Below are positions 25,241-37,790 of a stretch of 64,000 bases of DNA, piece after piece. The first letter of the stretch is position 1, and every line of letters starts with the position of its first letter. The position numbers and the translations under genes are program-made. Source of the stretch: Physella acuta (taxonomy: Eukaryota; Mollusca; Gastropoda; Physidae); assembly GCF_028476545.1 (NCBI RefSeq), contig NW_026731945.1, positions 458,501 through 522,500 on the forward strand, written 5' to 3'. The notes beneath the pieces are model-generated. The model saw only the letters and a list, made by a program, of their open reading frames with translations, did not search any database and was not told the DNA's origin.

Positions 25241-25291
25241 TATAATAAAAAATATTACAACTGTTAGGAATGTAAATTAGATATATTACTA

Positions 25292-26127
25292 GCCATCGGT
25301 ACCCGTTTCGCGTGAATTATAGGCCTATATATTTTAAAATGTTGAACTTGTTTGAGAAAAATAATTTATAAAATAGTTGTTAGTCAAAACGCAATGCGCA
25401 TTACTACACGCTGAACGATATTACTGACAAAGCAAAGAAAAGATTTATTTTTATTAGGTTTTTATGAATAGATCTATAGATTTATATGAAATAGTTCATT
25501 TCTTCATTGGTAACCATACCATATTAAACGCACTCACTGATTAAGAGACTTAAAATTAAGAGACTTAAACGATTTCTTTAAAAACCCGGCTGTTCAATGG
25601 TAGATATGTGGTTTTAGTAGATGGTCTAAATCCAGATCTTAGCATCTAAGTCTAGTTTTTCCGTAGATCTAGTCTAGATCTAGAATCGAGATCTAGATCT
25701 ATATCTAGAATCCAAATAGATAAAGTAAAAACTTATAAAAGTTTAGGCCGAGAAAATCGTATTGTATAATTTTCTTAGCGTACGTAGAATCTAGCTCTAA
25801 ATCTTATTTGAATGAAATAGTTCATTTCTTTATTTTATTCTAAACTCGGAAGATGACGTCATCAGTTTCGTGCTCATTTTTAGTGTAAACAATAAGCGAC
25901 GTCATTGTTAAAGCGTTTCTTGTCCCAAGTATAAACACTTTTCCGGTTGCATGATTAAAATTGTTTTTCTACATTCGAATACGCCTTATTTTTTATTTTT
26001 CTTCTTTAAATAAAATTGTGGTTATACATTTAAAACATCTAACATATTATTTTCAACAAAAGTCCGTATACATTTCTTCATATATTGCTGCAGATTCTGA
26101 TGTGATGTCTGACGAAAATATTTTGCG

Positions 26128-26166
<39 letters not shown>

Positions 26167-26190
26167 GCGCACATGGTCTTTTATATAATA
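25292..26190 (+). repeat. ACTAG-headed dispersed repeat with CTAGATCTAG block
   Basis: Starts ACTAGCCATCGGTACCCG. From about 25610 to 26185 it matches 39270-39810 (CTAAGTCTAGT, GAATGAAATAGTTCATTTCT, GGAAGATGACG, TCAACAAAAGTCCGTAT, GCGGACAGAGAG, AAGTGCGCACA). A (GA)n run at 26130-26162 is expanded here but short in the other copy. Confidence 0.65.
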
Positions 26191-26204
26191 GGATTATCGT
26201 AAAA

Positions 26205-27290
26205 GGTGGCGTAATCAACTATGTACGTTTAGAGTAACGTCCCTTTTGTTTATGCGTATTAGCGTTGTGTCTTATTATGGCACTTAAAAAATGTAGCCTA
26301 CACTTCTGTAGCATAGTAGCTATTAGAAGGTGAGTGACATTTATTGAAGTTAGGTCTTCGAGATTAGGGGTATATAAATACAGAGATAGGTTAGAAGGTC
26401 AGTCATCATTTTGTTGTCGCTTGGTTATCGTAGGAACCTAATAGTAATTGTTGTTCAAGTATTGTTATCTCCAAGCTATCTTTCTACTATAGCTATTGTA
26501 GGCATCGCTTCATAGTGAACTGTGGTAGATACATACTGTAAACAAATATCAACTAAAGAATCAAGACAAATCGAAGGGGTTTGTGTTTAAAGTGAAACTA
26601 CTTTATCTTGTTTCGTCGGCCCTGTAATGCTTCTCGCATACAACAACCACTAGCAGAATGAAATATCACCATAAAGAAGAGCTTGGGTCACTCATAAACA
26701 TTGGGTCGGCGTGGTCGAGTCGGTAAAGCTCATGGTTGCTAAACAGAAAAGTCTCGAGTTCGAACCCTCAGACAGATGAGGCTCGTTAGCTGGGGACAGC
26801 CACTCTTCTAGGAGAGACAACTCCAAAATCAAACAACTGCTGCCTTGTAGTTTGTTCTTGGTTGGACAAAGGCTATGGAAGCAAATCCAAAAAGAAAAGC
26901 AGGCTGAAATCGGAGTCAATGGCCTCAATGGCGCATAACCAGTTGACACGTAATCCTTAATTGCGATGGAGGCGTGGTCGAGTCGGCAAAGCTCGAAATA
27001 AGTCTCGATTTCAAACCCTCTGGCAGATATGGCTCGATCCCTCCCAACACCAAAAATTAAGAACGAAGAAGAAGAAAGACTTATAAACATGTATTAATTT
27101 GTCATTTAGAAAGTATTATAATCGGGGAAAAAATCATACCCTCGACATATTATTTTTCCCATGTCGGAATCTCATCTGTGTGTTTGTTTATCATTTTGTT
27201 TATGTGTCCGTTGTAGGCTACAGTGTGATGGCGTTTTAATAAATCTGGCATGGTTTTCATTTTGAGAACTGTATTGCTTCACTCGTGTTT
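26205..27290 (+). mobile_element. LTR-like repeat fossil, copy 2, with nested SINE
   Basis: Second copy of 14807-15545 (AAGGTGGCGTAATCAACTAT, GGGGTATATAAATAC box, AATAAATCTGGCATGGTTTT near the end). The SINE at 26704-27078 lies inside it and is absent from copy 1, so it inserted later. Solo terminal-repeat-like; family not named. Confidence 0.35.
26704..27078 (+). mobile_element. Dimeric tRNA-derived SINE with (GAA)n tail
   Basis: The left tRNA-like head has an A-box-like TGGTCGAGTCGGTAAAGC and B-box GAGTTCGAACCCT, followed by a ~150-bp body. A second head (GGCGTGGTCGAGTCGG, with TTTCAAACCCT) begins near 26970, and the element ends in GAAGAAGAAG. The same dimer occurs at 46071-46462. Such SINEs are transcribed by RNA polymerase III and moved by LINE proteins. 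Confidence 0.85.
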
Positions 27291-27484
27291 ATATAGCATG
27301 CTGTATGCAATGCGACATATACCAAACGGGCCGTCAAACAAAACTGCCAAAGAAAAAAAAATTAACACCCATGTTCGTTTAAAAAAAATTAGCAAATATG
27401 GGTTACTCATGTATGTGATAGCCTCCTCTATGAAGACTAGGTGAGACAATCCTTCCAACATAATTAAGTATCTATATATATATA

Positions 27485-27780
27485 TATATATAATTCTCTT
27501 CATGGGGACCATGCGGGACAAGACGTAGAATCACGTCATTAATCACACACTCCGGGAATATCGCTACCATTCCCACTGGAATGGTTCACGACGAATGTTT
27601 ACATGGTAGAGCCTGGTTGAGTTAGTGACGGCTATTAGGGACATATAATTTAGTATTTAAACGATTTGAAACAAAGGAGAGGTTACAATTTCTGCTACAT
27701 CTTTTCATTGTCGTCTGTAAATGGCTGCTTTCAATGGGCGGGGTGGGGGGGGGGGGGGGGGGGGGGGAAAGGGGGGTCAA
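27485..27780 (+). repeat. Copy of TIR family (TTCTCTTCATGGGGACC end)
   Basis: Begins beside a (TA)n run with AATTCTCTTCATGGGGACC and matches 38508-38760 (GAATGTTTACA, AGAGCC-GGTT, GTTAGTGACGGCTATTAGGG, TAATTTAGTATT, GGCTGCTTTCA-TGGGCGG) up to a poly-G run at 27747-27767. Only one arm is present here. Confidence 0.6.
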
Positions 27781-27783
27781 CTT

Positions 27784-27933
27784 GTAAGTCATTGATTCCG
27801 ATTTCAGCCAGTTTTTCTTTTGTGATCTGGTTCATTACCTTTTTCCAACCAAGAACAATTGCCCGAGGGTTCGATCTCGAGACTTTTCGGTTTAGCAACC
27901 ATAAGCTTTACCAACTCTACCACATCGACACCA
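27784..27933 (-). mobile_element. tRNA-derived SINE, internally deleted
   Basis: Reverse-strand copy of the SINE family: the head reads GGTGTCGATGTGGTAGAGTTGG with B-box-like GATCGAACCCTCGGGCA. The middle is shortened relative to 15664-15916. It holds the corresponding position in the second copy of the duplicated block. Confidence 0.65.
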
Positions 27934-27939
27934 TCAAGG

Positions 27940-28248
27940 AACAAAAACTATGACAATCGGCCTTAACGTCAACACGCCTTAAGACGGAAGTTTCAAACGA
28001 CATTGTCGCGGTGGATAATTGTGGTGCAAGATTAGTTTTTATTTCTAGGATTAGCTTGAGTTAAAGGATGAGCCTTAGATTAAAGTAAAGGCCAAATGTG
28101 GAAATTAGCATTGGCTTAAGTATCAGTTAAATAATAAGCTGCCAGGATTTCAATGCCAAATTGTCTATAACTTTGCCTAGGCCATCACATTTAAAGTTTG
28201 AAGAAATGGCTTTGATCAAATGTGTGACTGCCTGGTGGTAATTATACC
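27940..28248 (+). pseudogene. NXPE exon-5 relic with adjoining intron, copy 2
   Basis: Second copy of 15930-16235; 28137-28235 aligns with NXPE exon 5 (GCTGCCAGGATTTCAATGCC, CTTTGCCTAGGCCATC). It shares GAAGAAAT-GCTTT-ATCAAAT with exon 5 of the NXPE gene at 55249-55350. Upstream bases continue into intron-like sequence. More diverged than copy 1 and not translatable over its whole length. Confidence 0.7.
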
Positions 28249-28252
28249 ATTT

Positions 28253-28949
28253 TTACTTTCTCGTATATACGAAGTATAGAGAAAGTCTTGTAATCGTGCA
28301 AAAAAAAAAATCGAGATTTTTGCAAATCTCGACGTTTTGCATCTCACTGATACGGAAAAACATAATTTTGCAATCTTGTCCGTATGTCTGTGTGTCTGTG
28401 TGTGTGTGTGTCTGTGTGTGTGTGTGTCCGTGTGTAAACACGATAACTTGAGTACCGTTACAGCTAGGTTGATGAAATTTCATATACAAGTATTTTATCA
28501 AAATCGTAGATCCGTATCAACTTTTGAGCGATTTCGGATAACCGGAAGTGGTACTTTTTCTACTTTGAATTTTTCAAAAGCCTATAACTTGAGTACTATT
28601 TCAGATAGATAAATGAAATTTGATATGTAAGTAAAAGATCTAATTCTCTACCTTCTGTCAAATTTTGAGAATTTTTCGTTGACCGGAAGTACTTATTTAC
28701 GCTACTTCCGATTTCTCAAAAAACTAATGTAAATTTTAAAAGTACTAATAATATTGCGCACTATTATGCGCTTTTTTATTCGCGTTCACTTGGTGTGCAA
28801 TTAATTTGTCTACGAGATTTTATTCTATTTTTAAAACTTTAAGTATTTAAAATGGATTAAAAATCATGTCTATAGCCCGAGTTCCCATCCCCTGTTATTT
28901 TATATAAGAATATTCGAGAAAGTTTAGGGGAGATCACTCCCGGTTTATT
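28253..28949 (+). repeat. Dispersed ~690-bp repeat, inserted copy
   Basis: Interrupts the block whose uninterrupted version is at 16220-16300. The flanking TTTTAC occurs on both sides (about 28254-28259 and 28947-28952) and looks like a short target duplication. The 5' end carries a hairpin (TTTCTCGTATATACGAAGTA...AGAGAAAGT). An internal (TG)n lies at about 28384-28435 and the 3' end is CTCCCGGTTTA. Frames across it are low-complexity only. Confidence 0.75.
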
Positions 28950-29016
28950 TTACATATAAGTAGACAATTACGCTTAATCTCGAACTCAAGTAATTGCATT
29001 ATGTATTATGTGTATA

Positions 29017-29600
<584 letters not shown>

Positions 29601-29639
29601 AGAATCGCCTGTTTTAGCTTAATAAACGACTATAGTACC

Positions 29640-30160
29640 CCAACTTATTCATAGTTTTTGCACTCACTTAAACGAACGCGCCTGTTTCAATTTAATGAAC
29701 AATTATAATACTCCAAGCTTATCCGTAAAATACCTACAACATTTGCACTTGATCAATCCCCGCTAATTATGTAATTATTTTTTTCCCAACACCAAAACAA
29801 AGTAATAAAAAGTAAATGCTTCTCCACTAATGCAATGGTTTTATAAAGGGAAGTAATTGTGTTTTCCTAATTTATCAAAGGGAAGTAAGCGCTATAGGAC
29901 TAAATAAAGACATAATTAGAATTTTTGTAAAAGATATTTTTTTTAAATTGTGTTTAATGAACATGCCGACAATTATTACTTTCAGTTTGAAAAATGAAAA
30001 TTATTTCCCAACACTTTCAATGGTAATTTTTTAACTCATAAATTTAGACAAATGCGCACGGTAATATTCTAACACTTTAATCCATGGAAGTATGTCAACG
30101 ATATACATATGTATTTTTACATACAGAACTGAGCTTTATATATTAGATATATATATATGT
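29640..30160. other. Intergenic, no feature recognised
   Basis: AT-rich, with short GGGAAGTAA-type motifs near 29860 and 29880 and nothing that supports a gene. Confidence 0.4.
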
Positions 30161-30173
30161 AACTAGTGCAGGG

Positions 30174-30539
30174 TAAAGTTCTAAATCTTGTCTCTTTCCC
30201 CTCATCTTTCACACTGCAACCTTTTGAAAACTCAATGCGACCACTACAAAACCCTTTCAACTAGTCAACTTAAGTTGTTTCCCTACATAGAAAATGCTTC
30301 ACTGTCCCATTGACCCTCTCTGAAAAATTTCCTTTCCTCTCCCCACCCAGACTTCTGACACTTTCATTTGACCTTCACCCCTTTTACTGTCATCCTTTGC
30401 AATTTTTTTTATAATCAAATACATGACATCATGTAAATATTCATTATGTACATTAGCAAAACCTTTCGTTTTCATTTGGTGTTCAAAATTATGTTAAAAA
30501 ATTTGATGTTGATGTACTTGTTTTAATTGCAAATAAAAG

Positions 30540-30571
<32 letters not shown>
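30174..30571 (+). pseudogene. Retroposed mRNA 3' end (polyA-tailed)
   Basis: A ~400-bp segment ends in AATAAA (30532-30537), a 6-nt spacer and ~28 A residues. It is flanked by a 13-bp direct repeat AACTAGTGCAGGG (30161-30173 and 30572-30584). Those are the marks of LINE-mediated retroposition of a polyadenylated RNA. There is no intron and no long frame; the content looks like 3' UTR, so the parent gene is not identifiable here. A SINE is less likely because no pol III boxes are seen. Confidence 0.8.
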
Positions 30572-30575
<4 letters not shown>

Positions 30576-30579
30576 AGTG

Positions 30580-30786
30580 CAGGGGTCGGCAACCTGCGGC
30601 TCGCGAGCCGCATGCGGCTCTTTTGATATCAAGATGCGGCTCTCCAGCTCCTTGAACAAATACTAATAATCTTAATAAAAAATAAAATATTTGATATAAA
30701 AAAAAATTTAGTGGCTCTTTAAAACCTGGGAAATTTTGAAAATTGTAACTTTTGGCTCTTCCGCTTCAAAAGGTTGCCGACCCCTG
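30580..30786. mobile_element. hAT-type MITE with perfect 8-bp target duplication
   Basis: A 207-bp element with 16-bp perfect inverted ends (CAGGGGTCGGCAACCT). It is flanked by AACTAGTG at 30572-30579 and 30787-30794. Termini and duplication length match the hAT superfamily. No transposase; mobilised in trans. The retroposon at 30174-30571 later inserted at its left edge. Confidence 0.92.
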
Positions 30787-30794
30787 AACTAGTG

Positions 30795-31330
30795 TAGTTA
30801 CAAAAACAACGTATTTGGTCAAGGCCAAGACTGAACTGAATTATCAGTAGTTAATATGAAACTGTTTGACGTAGCTTATGTTACTACATTAGAATTTCAC
30901 TAGTAAACTTGAAGACAACTGGACATGCTATTAATAGAGACTATGCAATAGGTAGTACCAAAATAGAATAGTTTGAACTTGATAGACATTGTTGACAATA
31001 CCGGATGTACAGCTTGGTGAGTATGGATGTGTATATAAGCGACGATACTTTTGGGTATGTGTAGAGAGAAGATGAACCATCGGAGGCAGAAAGGCCGAGT
31101 TATAGAGAATTGATTGAATGCAGAGAAAAGTGTTAGTACAGTGAGATACGGAGTGATACAGTCTGTGGACCTATGCCATTGGAGGTCTGTTGAGATTCAC
31201 CTAATTATCTGAACTGTAATTATTCATGAAGGAGTAAAGTGTTTGATATTGAACCTGCGGGTAGAGTGTTCGGTATTCTATCGTTTTAGGTACGTAAAAT
31301 CGCCAGCGGCTAGAAATGTACGAAAAAATT
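30795..31330 (+). mobile_element. LTR-like repeat fossil
   Basis: Shares its start (GTAACTAGTGTAGTTAC after a TA run, then GGCCAAGACTGAACTGA) with the inverted copy at 34619-35231. It has a TATATAAGCG box near 31034. Solo terminal-repeat-like only, class uncertain. Confidence 0.3.
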
Positions 31331-31802
31331 ACCTCATGGTCAAGGCTTTAATAGAAGTATTTTGTGATATATTTGTGTCAAATATTATAGATAAATGAAT
31401 AATAAACCTAAATCAATTGCTAAATATATCAATATAGGCAAGAAATTAACTTTAAACAGTAGTGTTTTCGAGCAGGATTTGCTATATAAAAAGCGGCCAT
31501 CTGTAAGTTAGAGTGGCTTCCCCTGAATCTTGCGCTAAAAGTTTACAATAAAAAATAATAAACATGAGCATGGTTGCATCTGTTGGAAACATCGCAAGTC
31601 TTCATTTATTACTGAAATTTTAAAAATTCAGTTGTTTAAAAACAGGTACATATATGAAACAAGGAAACATGTTTGTATTTTTCAAAACATAAATCCTCCT
31701 CAAAATGTGAAATAATTATTAAAATTTAAGGAGTCACCTGTTTCTCACATTACTAGTCGCGGGCCATTTTACGTACCTAAAACAATAGATTACCGAGTGT
31801 TC
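31264..31802. repeat. 50-bp inverted repeat enclosing ~440 bp
   Basis: Arms 31264-31313 and 31753-31802 match at about 41 of 50 positions, including a 17-bp identical core TTTTAGGTACGTAAAAT. The enclosed sequence is AT-rich and non-coding. Possible terminal inverted repeats of a decayed DNA element. Confidence 0.6.
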
Positions 31803-31905
31803 TTCTTTATATCAGGTGGGTGGATCGGTGCCATGGGTGAATACCTACAGACAGGCGGCTGAACACGCCTCTGTCGCATTTGGGTGCCGTGAGGAAGGTG
31901 TCGAA

Positions 31906-32128
31906 CAGTGTTTCTTCCAGACTTTTTTCTCCGGGGGGGGGGGGGCACTTGAAATTTTTGGAGGGGGGGGGGCGGTAGACTTTCTTCGGGGGGGGGGGGG
32001 GGGGGCGGACACTGTTAAAAGTATATATTTTCTATATAAATTATATAAATTTCATTTCGTTCGGGGGGGGGGGGGGGAGCGGTAAAAATTTTTCGGGGGG
32101 CCCGAAGAGATGCCTGGAAGAAACTCTG
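31906..32128. mobile_element. hAT-type MITE rich in poly-G
   Basis: A 223-bp element with ends CAGTGTTTCTTCCAG and CTGGAAGAAACTCTG (one mismatch) and an exact 8-bp duplication GTGTCGAA (31898-31905, 32129-32136). The interior has four poly-G runs. The open frame 31816-32085 running through it is a composition artefact. Confidence 0.88.
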
Positions 32129-32178
32129 GTGTCGAACAAGACCTAACAAAGAACGTCACACATATACACATACATAAT

Positions 32179-32850
32179 ACATTTACACCTACTTGAGCTG
32201 TGTAGTGAACGAATGAAGGGGGATATATAGTGGTGAATGTTGTTTGCACTTTGTACCCTCTCCCGTTCGTCCCTGTTCATACTTCGTGTTGTGAGCTGTG
32301 ACAACCGTTTTGTACCTGTTTTCTGTACGGGTAGGCCTATATAAAGGTGTGTGAGATCGTGTGTGATTGCCTCAGTGTCGTTTAGGTCTCATCCAGGGTA
32401 AGTGTTGGTTAGTTTGTACTTTTAGCAACTGTTTTTTACTTTTTGTATTGTGTGATGTGGCTTGTCTATAACAAAAACGTGTAGAGAGTAGCCTCCCCTT
32501 GAAAGTGGTGTGCTAGCGGGACCAAGTGTGTGAACGAGGCAGTGTGTGAAGCAATGTGGTGTGGTGTCAACATCGTGTACCTACTCGTTACTTTTTCTTC
32601 TTGTCGTGTAATATTATGATTGATGATAATTATACACGCATGATACACAGATTCTCTTTGTAGATTGTTTTGTATTTACAATTGTTACATCTGGCCATTA
32701 CGAGACAAAAATATATAAGAAGACGAATGTAACAGCTAGCATTTGTATTTATTGTTTATAATAGACTGTCTTAGTGTAGATACTGTATCTAGTATTAAAT
32801 TCTTTTAGTTTTAAACTCGTTTGTGGTTGTAGTGTCTTATATGTTGCTTG
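32179..32850 (+). mobile_element. LTR-like repeat fossil, uninterrupted copy
   Basis: Copy of 16332-17200 without the internal C/G-rich insertion. A CTATATAAAGG box lies near 32338 and a TCAGTGTC-type initiator near 32375. Solo terminal-repeat-like. Confidence 0.35.
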
Positions 32851-32905
32851 ACGCACTGGATCACCAGTAAAAATGTTTTGGTAATAGCCTCAAATGTGAC
32901 ATGTT

Positions 32906-33000
32906 TTTACTTTCTCGTATATATATTTTTGCAAATCTCGACGTTTTGCATCTCACTGATTCGGAAAAACATAATTTTGCAATCTTGTCCGTATGTCTGT

Positions 33001-33040
<40 letters not shown>

Positions 33041-34226
33041 GTGTGTAAACACGATAACTTGAGTACCGTTACAGCTAGGTTGATGAAATTTCATATATAA
33101 GTATTTTATCAAAATCGTAGATCCGTATCAACTTTTGAGCGATTTCCGACAACCGGAAATGGTACTTTTTCTACTTTGAATTTTTCAAAAGCCTATAACT
33201 TGAGTACTATTTCAGATAGATAAATGAAATTTCATACGTAAGTAAAAGATCTAATTCTCTACCTTCTATTAAATTTTGAGTCATTTCCGTTGACTGGAAG
33301 TAGTACTTTACGCTACTTCCGATTTCTCAAAAAACTAATGTAAATTTTAAAAGTAATAATAATATTGCGCACTATTATGCGCTTTTTTATTTCGCGTTCA
33401 CTTGGTGTGCAATTAATTTGTCTACGAGATTTTATTCTATTTTTACAAGCTTTTATTTAACTCACTTCCTCTGTCGTCAGTCTGTCGTCAGTCTAGACGG
33501 AAACGCAGGAGTGAAAATTCGGACAGTTCTACTTGACCGACACGATTCACAGTTGGCACGTGGGTCAAGACATGAAGACAATGCAATCTGAAACTAAATT
33601 TGACTTAATTGGATGCCTAATTGATTTTTTATGAATTAATTAAAATTTGGACCGAATTAGTAGGCATGTCTAGCCAACCACACCACACGCGTCATCAATA
33701 GCTGCGCCATCACGACCACGTAATGGCTGCGTTCAAAAACCATTGCGCGCCTACTGAACGTGATATTCAGTAGGCGCGCAATGGTTTTTAGTCATGTAAC
33801 TCTATTGTAGATAAAACATGTAAAGTACTGAAAAAAAATTCATAAAAAACGTTTTAATAACAAGCTTTTATGTAATGATGCACTAAAAAGTAGAAAATAA
33901 ATTATAGACTACTATTTAAATAACTATAAAGAAAAGCGTGGGTCTCTTCTCAAATATTAGTAAAGATATAAAATAGGTACTAAAGTACTAAAGTGCCCCA
34001 CGCTTTTCTTTATAGTTATTTAAATAGTAGTCTATAATTTATTTTCTACTTTTTAGTGCATCATTACATAAAAGCTTGTTATTAAAACGTTTTTTATGAA
34101 TTTTTTTTTAAAACTTTAAGTATTTAAAATGGATTAAAAATCATGTCTATAGCCCGAGTTCCCATCCCCTGTTATTTTATATAAGAATATTCGAGGAAGT
34201 TTAGGGGAGATCACTCCCGGTTTATT
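32906..34226 (+). repeat. Dispersed ~690-bp repeat split by a fold-back element
   Basis: 5' part 32906-33448 and 3' part about 34110-34226 together match 28253-28949. The break (ATTTTTA / AAAACTTTAAG) is filled by the element at 33449-34109. The hairpin segment is shortened relative to the 28253 copy, and the (TG)n is longer. Confidence 0.75.
33449..34109 (+). mobile_element. Fold-back element with 112-bp inverted arms
   Basis: Arms 33831-33942 and 33997-34109 are near-perfect reverse complements around a 54-bp loop. A shorter palindrome (AACCATTGCGCGCCTACTGAA and its inverse) lies at 33738-33797. The left third has GTCGTCAGTCTG repeats. A reverse-oriented relative is at 61706-62316 and fragments are at 14155 and 18610. 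No coding frame; non-autonomous. It inserted into the repeat at 32906-34226. Confidence 0.8.
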
Positions 34227-34460
34227 TCCTTAAGAATCTTTACCGCCTCAATACTTTGTATACGAGAAAAGAAAAATGTATTAAGCTATACTGACAAATA
34301 GTGAATGGTTCGTGTCGGGGAATGGGAAAATTATTTTATTTTGTTCTTTTAGTAGGTGGAATATTGAGGTGGGGGGTAGAGTAAGAATGAGTGGCGTAGC
34401 GAGGTAGGGTGTGACCCGGTGCGGCACCTAATGGTATGAAAAAAAATATATTTATCGGTA

Positions 34461-35231
<771 letters not shown>

Positions 35232-35238
35232 TAGTTAC

Positions 35239-35330
<92 letters not shown>
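35239..35330. repeat. (TA)n microsatellite
   Basis: A TA array directly abutting the fold-back element at 35331. Confidence 0.95.
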
Positions 35331-35332
<2 letters not shown>

Positions 35333-36566
35333 TGCGGCGTCAAAACGGCCATTGACAAAACGGCCCCGTAAATACGACGCCGACAAATCGGCCCCGACAT
35401 AGGAGCCCCGTCACATCGACCCCGTCAAAAGGTCCAGCGACATATTGACCTCGTTATATATGCTGCCGACAAAAAAGCTCCCGTCATATAGGCTCCCGAC
35501 AAAAGGACTCCAATTAATAAGGCTCCCGACATATAGGCTCCCGTCATTTAGTTTCTCGACACAACGGCCCCCGTCATTACGAATCCCGACAAATAGGCCC
35601 CCGTCATTTTGGCTCACGACAAATAGGCTCTTGTCAATTTGGCTCCCGACAAAATGACCACTGACAAAACGGTTTCCTGTCAAAACAGTCTCATTGAGTA
35701 TGACACCTGCCAGTGGGACCCCTTCATCAATATTCTTTAGAGTTAGCTTATCCAACACTCTTAAGTAATACAACGTATGCATCTCTGGTTCGACAGGCCT
35801 TATTTTTATAATAGTTTATCTATTATAAGAAAAAGTATGTTTTAATTTAAGGGTAATCTATCTATGACTTAAATATATGAGTTGATTGAAGGGCGGTTCC
35901 AAATCAAGTGTGTGGGGAGAGGGGTCCACGCTGTACATCCCTACCTGCAGTATGCATGTAGGTTATCAAAACAAAATGTCGTTATCCTGTAAACATCATT
36001 AATATCACACATTTACACTTCTGTGCTCGCTTTTAACCAACAGATCTTTTCTGTTGTAAATTTAACATCACAACTTTATAATTGGTGGAGTTTAGCTGTT
36101 AAGGGCTAGATTTGTTTGTGAATTGATGTTGGTTAATGAAAAACAATTTCATGCAGGCATTTTAAAGAGGTTATAGTGGTAGTGGATGCAGGACAAATGA
36201 TTACTGTTATGCCAATAGTGGTAATACGATTCATTTGTCTAGAGCCAATATGTCGGGAGTCATTTTGTCGGAAGCCAATATGTCAGGAGCCCTTATGTCG
36301 GGAGCCAATATGTCGGGAGCCGCTTTGTCGGGAGCCAATATGTCGGGAGTCCATTTGTCGGGAGCCTAAATGTCGGGAGCCCATTTGTCGGGAGCCTATA
36401 TGTCGCGAGTCAGTATTACAGGAGCCCATTTCACCGGAGCCAATAAGTCGGGCCCTTTTGACGGGGCTATTTTGACGGGGTCGTTTTGTCGGGGGTTGAT
36501 TTGACGGGGTCATATTAACGGGGCCGATTTGACGAGGCCGATTTGTCCCGGGCCGTTTTTTCCCCC
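35331..36566 (+). mobile_element. Fold-back transposon with tandem-unit TIRs
   Basis: 35331-35700 is an array of diverged 15-16 bp units near CCGACAAATAGGCTCC. 36230-36566 is the same array inverted (GTCGGGAGCCAATAT-type). They enclose ~530 bp of unique AT-rich sequence with no convincing protein. A reverse-oriented second copy is at 59871-60866. Peptides such as [12 protein letters not shown] and CREPICREP in overlapping frames are translated repeats, not genes. Unit structure resembles the MULE-like element at 20550. Confidence 0.8.
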
Positions 36567-37021
36567 ACCCCATACATGGATTGACAGGTTATAACGATTC
36601 TCAACCAAACCGTTTTCCTCAGGCATAATGCAACGTTGAGTTGAAGTAACCCCCCTCCCCCCCCAACGGCAATTGCTTACTTAAACTGTGCTCAAATAAT
36701 ACTAAAAATTTGTATCTATATTCGGTTATAAATTCAGCTGGATGTTGCATGTTTTCTTAATCAATTCGTCATGATGTCACCCCCCCCCCCCTCCAACCGT
36801 GTCGGGATTTGTCCACTTTGCTCTTAAAAGACTATTTGATTCACTCTAATTAATTAAGTGAAATCATCATTTTTCTGTATATATATTTACAAATTTTTGC
36901 CTTGGTGTCACCCCCCCCCTAAATGGTGTCACCCGGTGCGGTCCACCCCCCACCCATCGCTACGCCTCTGGTTAGAATGTAATTGAGGTAATATATGCAT
37001 GTGTATACGTTTGCTTGCGCA

Positions 37022-37550
37022 TCATAATTTAATAGAATATTGTCACATTTGACTGCACCAGTTTTTGCGCACTAAAAATGTTAACAAATAAAACCTATTT
37101 TCTCGCACCAATGAGATGCGCCTATTGAATGTCATTGTTTACTAACTTTTGCTTCCGACCTTGCATGTTTTGAATCTACATTACAAATCTTTTATAGATC
37201 TAAATATTATAGAAGGTACGTAAAATGTATTACTCGCAAAAACATTAAAAAGCACATTTATAGATTAATAATAATGTTTAAGCTTTAGCGTTCTCTATAC
37301 TACTGTTTGTAAAATGATTAATATTTAATTTAGTATTAACTGTTCGGTAAATATTTTTATTGAATCATTTTATGCCCGATACATTCTGATAGTTCGATTT
37401 GTTGAAAGCATAAGATAACGAAAGGGCGAAAAAAAATATTCTTTTATATGAGCATAAGACTTTGCTATTGTTGTCGTGAATATTAGGAAAGAAGCTTCTT
37501 TTAAATTGATTCCAATAATGCATTTAAAAATAGATCGGGATAGCTTCAAG
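37022..37550. repeat. Dispersed ~600-bp repeat, second copy
   Basis: Counterpart of 19764-20370, in the same orientation. No coding content. Confidence 0.65.
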
Positions 37551-37618
37551 TTTTGAATACGGAAGTGTTTTCTAGAATATATCAATAACAATAACATGAT
37601 AGTGAAGGGACGGAGTGG

Positions 37619-37790
37619 AGTCGGCGTGGTCGAGTCGGTAAAGCTCATGGTTGTTAAACTGAAAAGTCTCGAGGTCGAACCCTCGGGCAGATGAGGCTGA
37701 TTAGTAGTTTGTTCTTTGTTGGACAAAGGCTATAGAAGCAAATCCAAAATGAAAAGCAGGCTGAATCAATGGCCTCAATGTCGCTTAAAT
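37619..37790 (+). mobile_element. tRNA-derived SINE interrupted by a MITE
   Basis: Head GTCGGCGTGGTCGAGTCGG with B-box-like GAGGTCGAACCCT, and a body shortened relative to 26704. It continues after the MITE at 38072 (GCTTAAATGTATTGGAGG), where the dimer junction of the family is expected. Confidence 0.8.

Noticed and set aside
35331-36566. CRISPR-like array of short repeats
   Set aside because: Units are contiguous and diverged without spacers, inverted at the other end, and in an animal genome.
36176-36573. Repetitive protein (CREPICREP / GSRHIGSRQ) on both strands
   Set aside because: Translation of the 15-16 bp terminal units of the fold-back element; the unit length drifts and both strands are open by composition.
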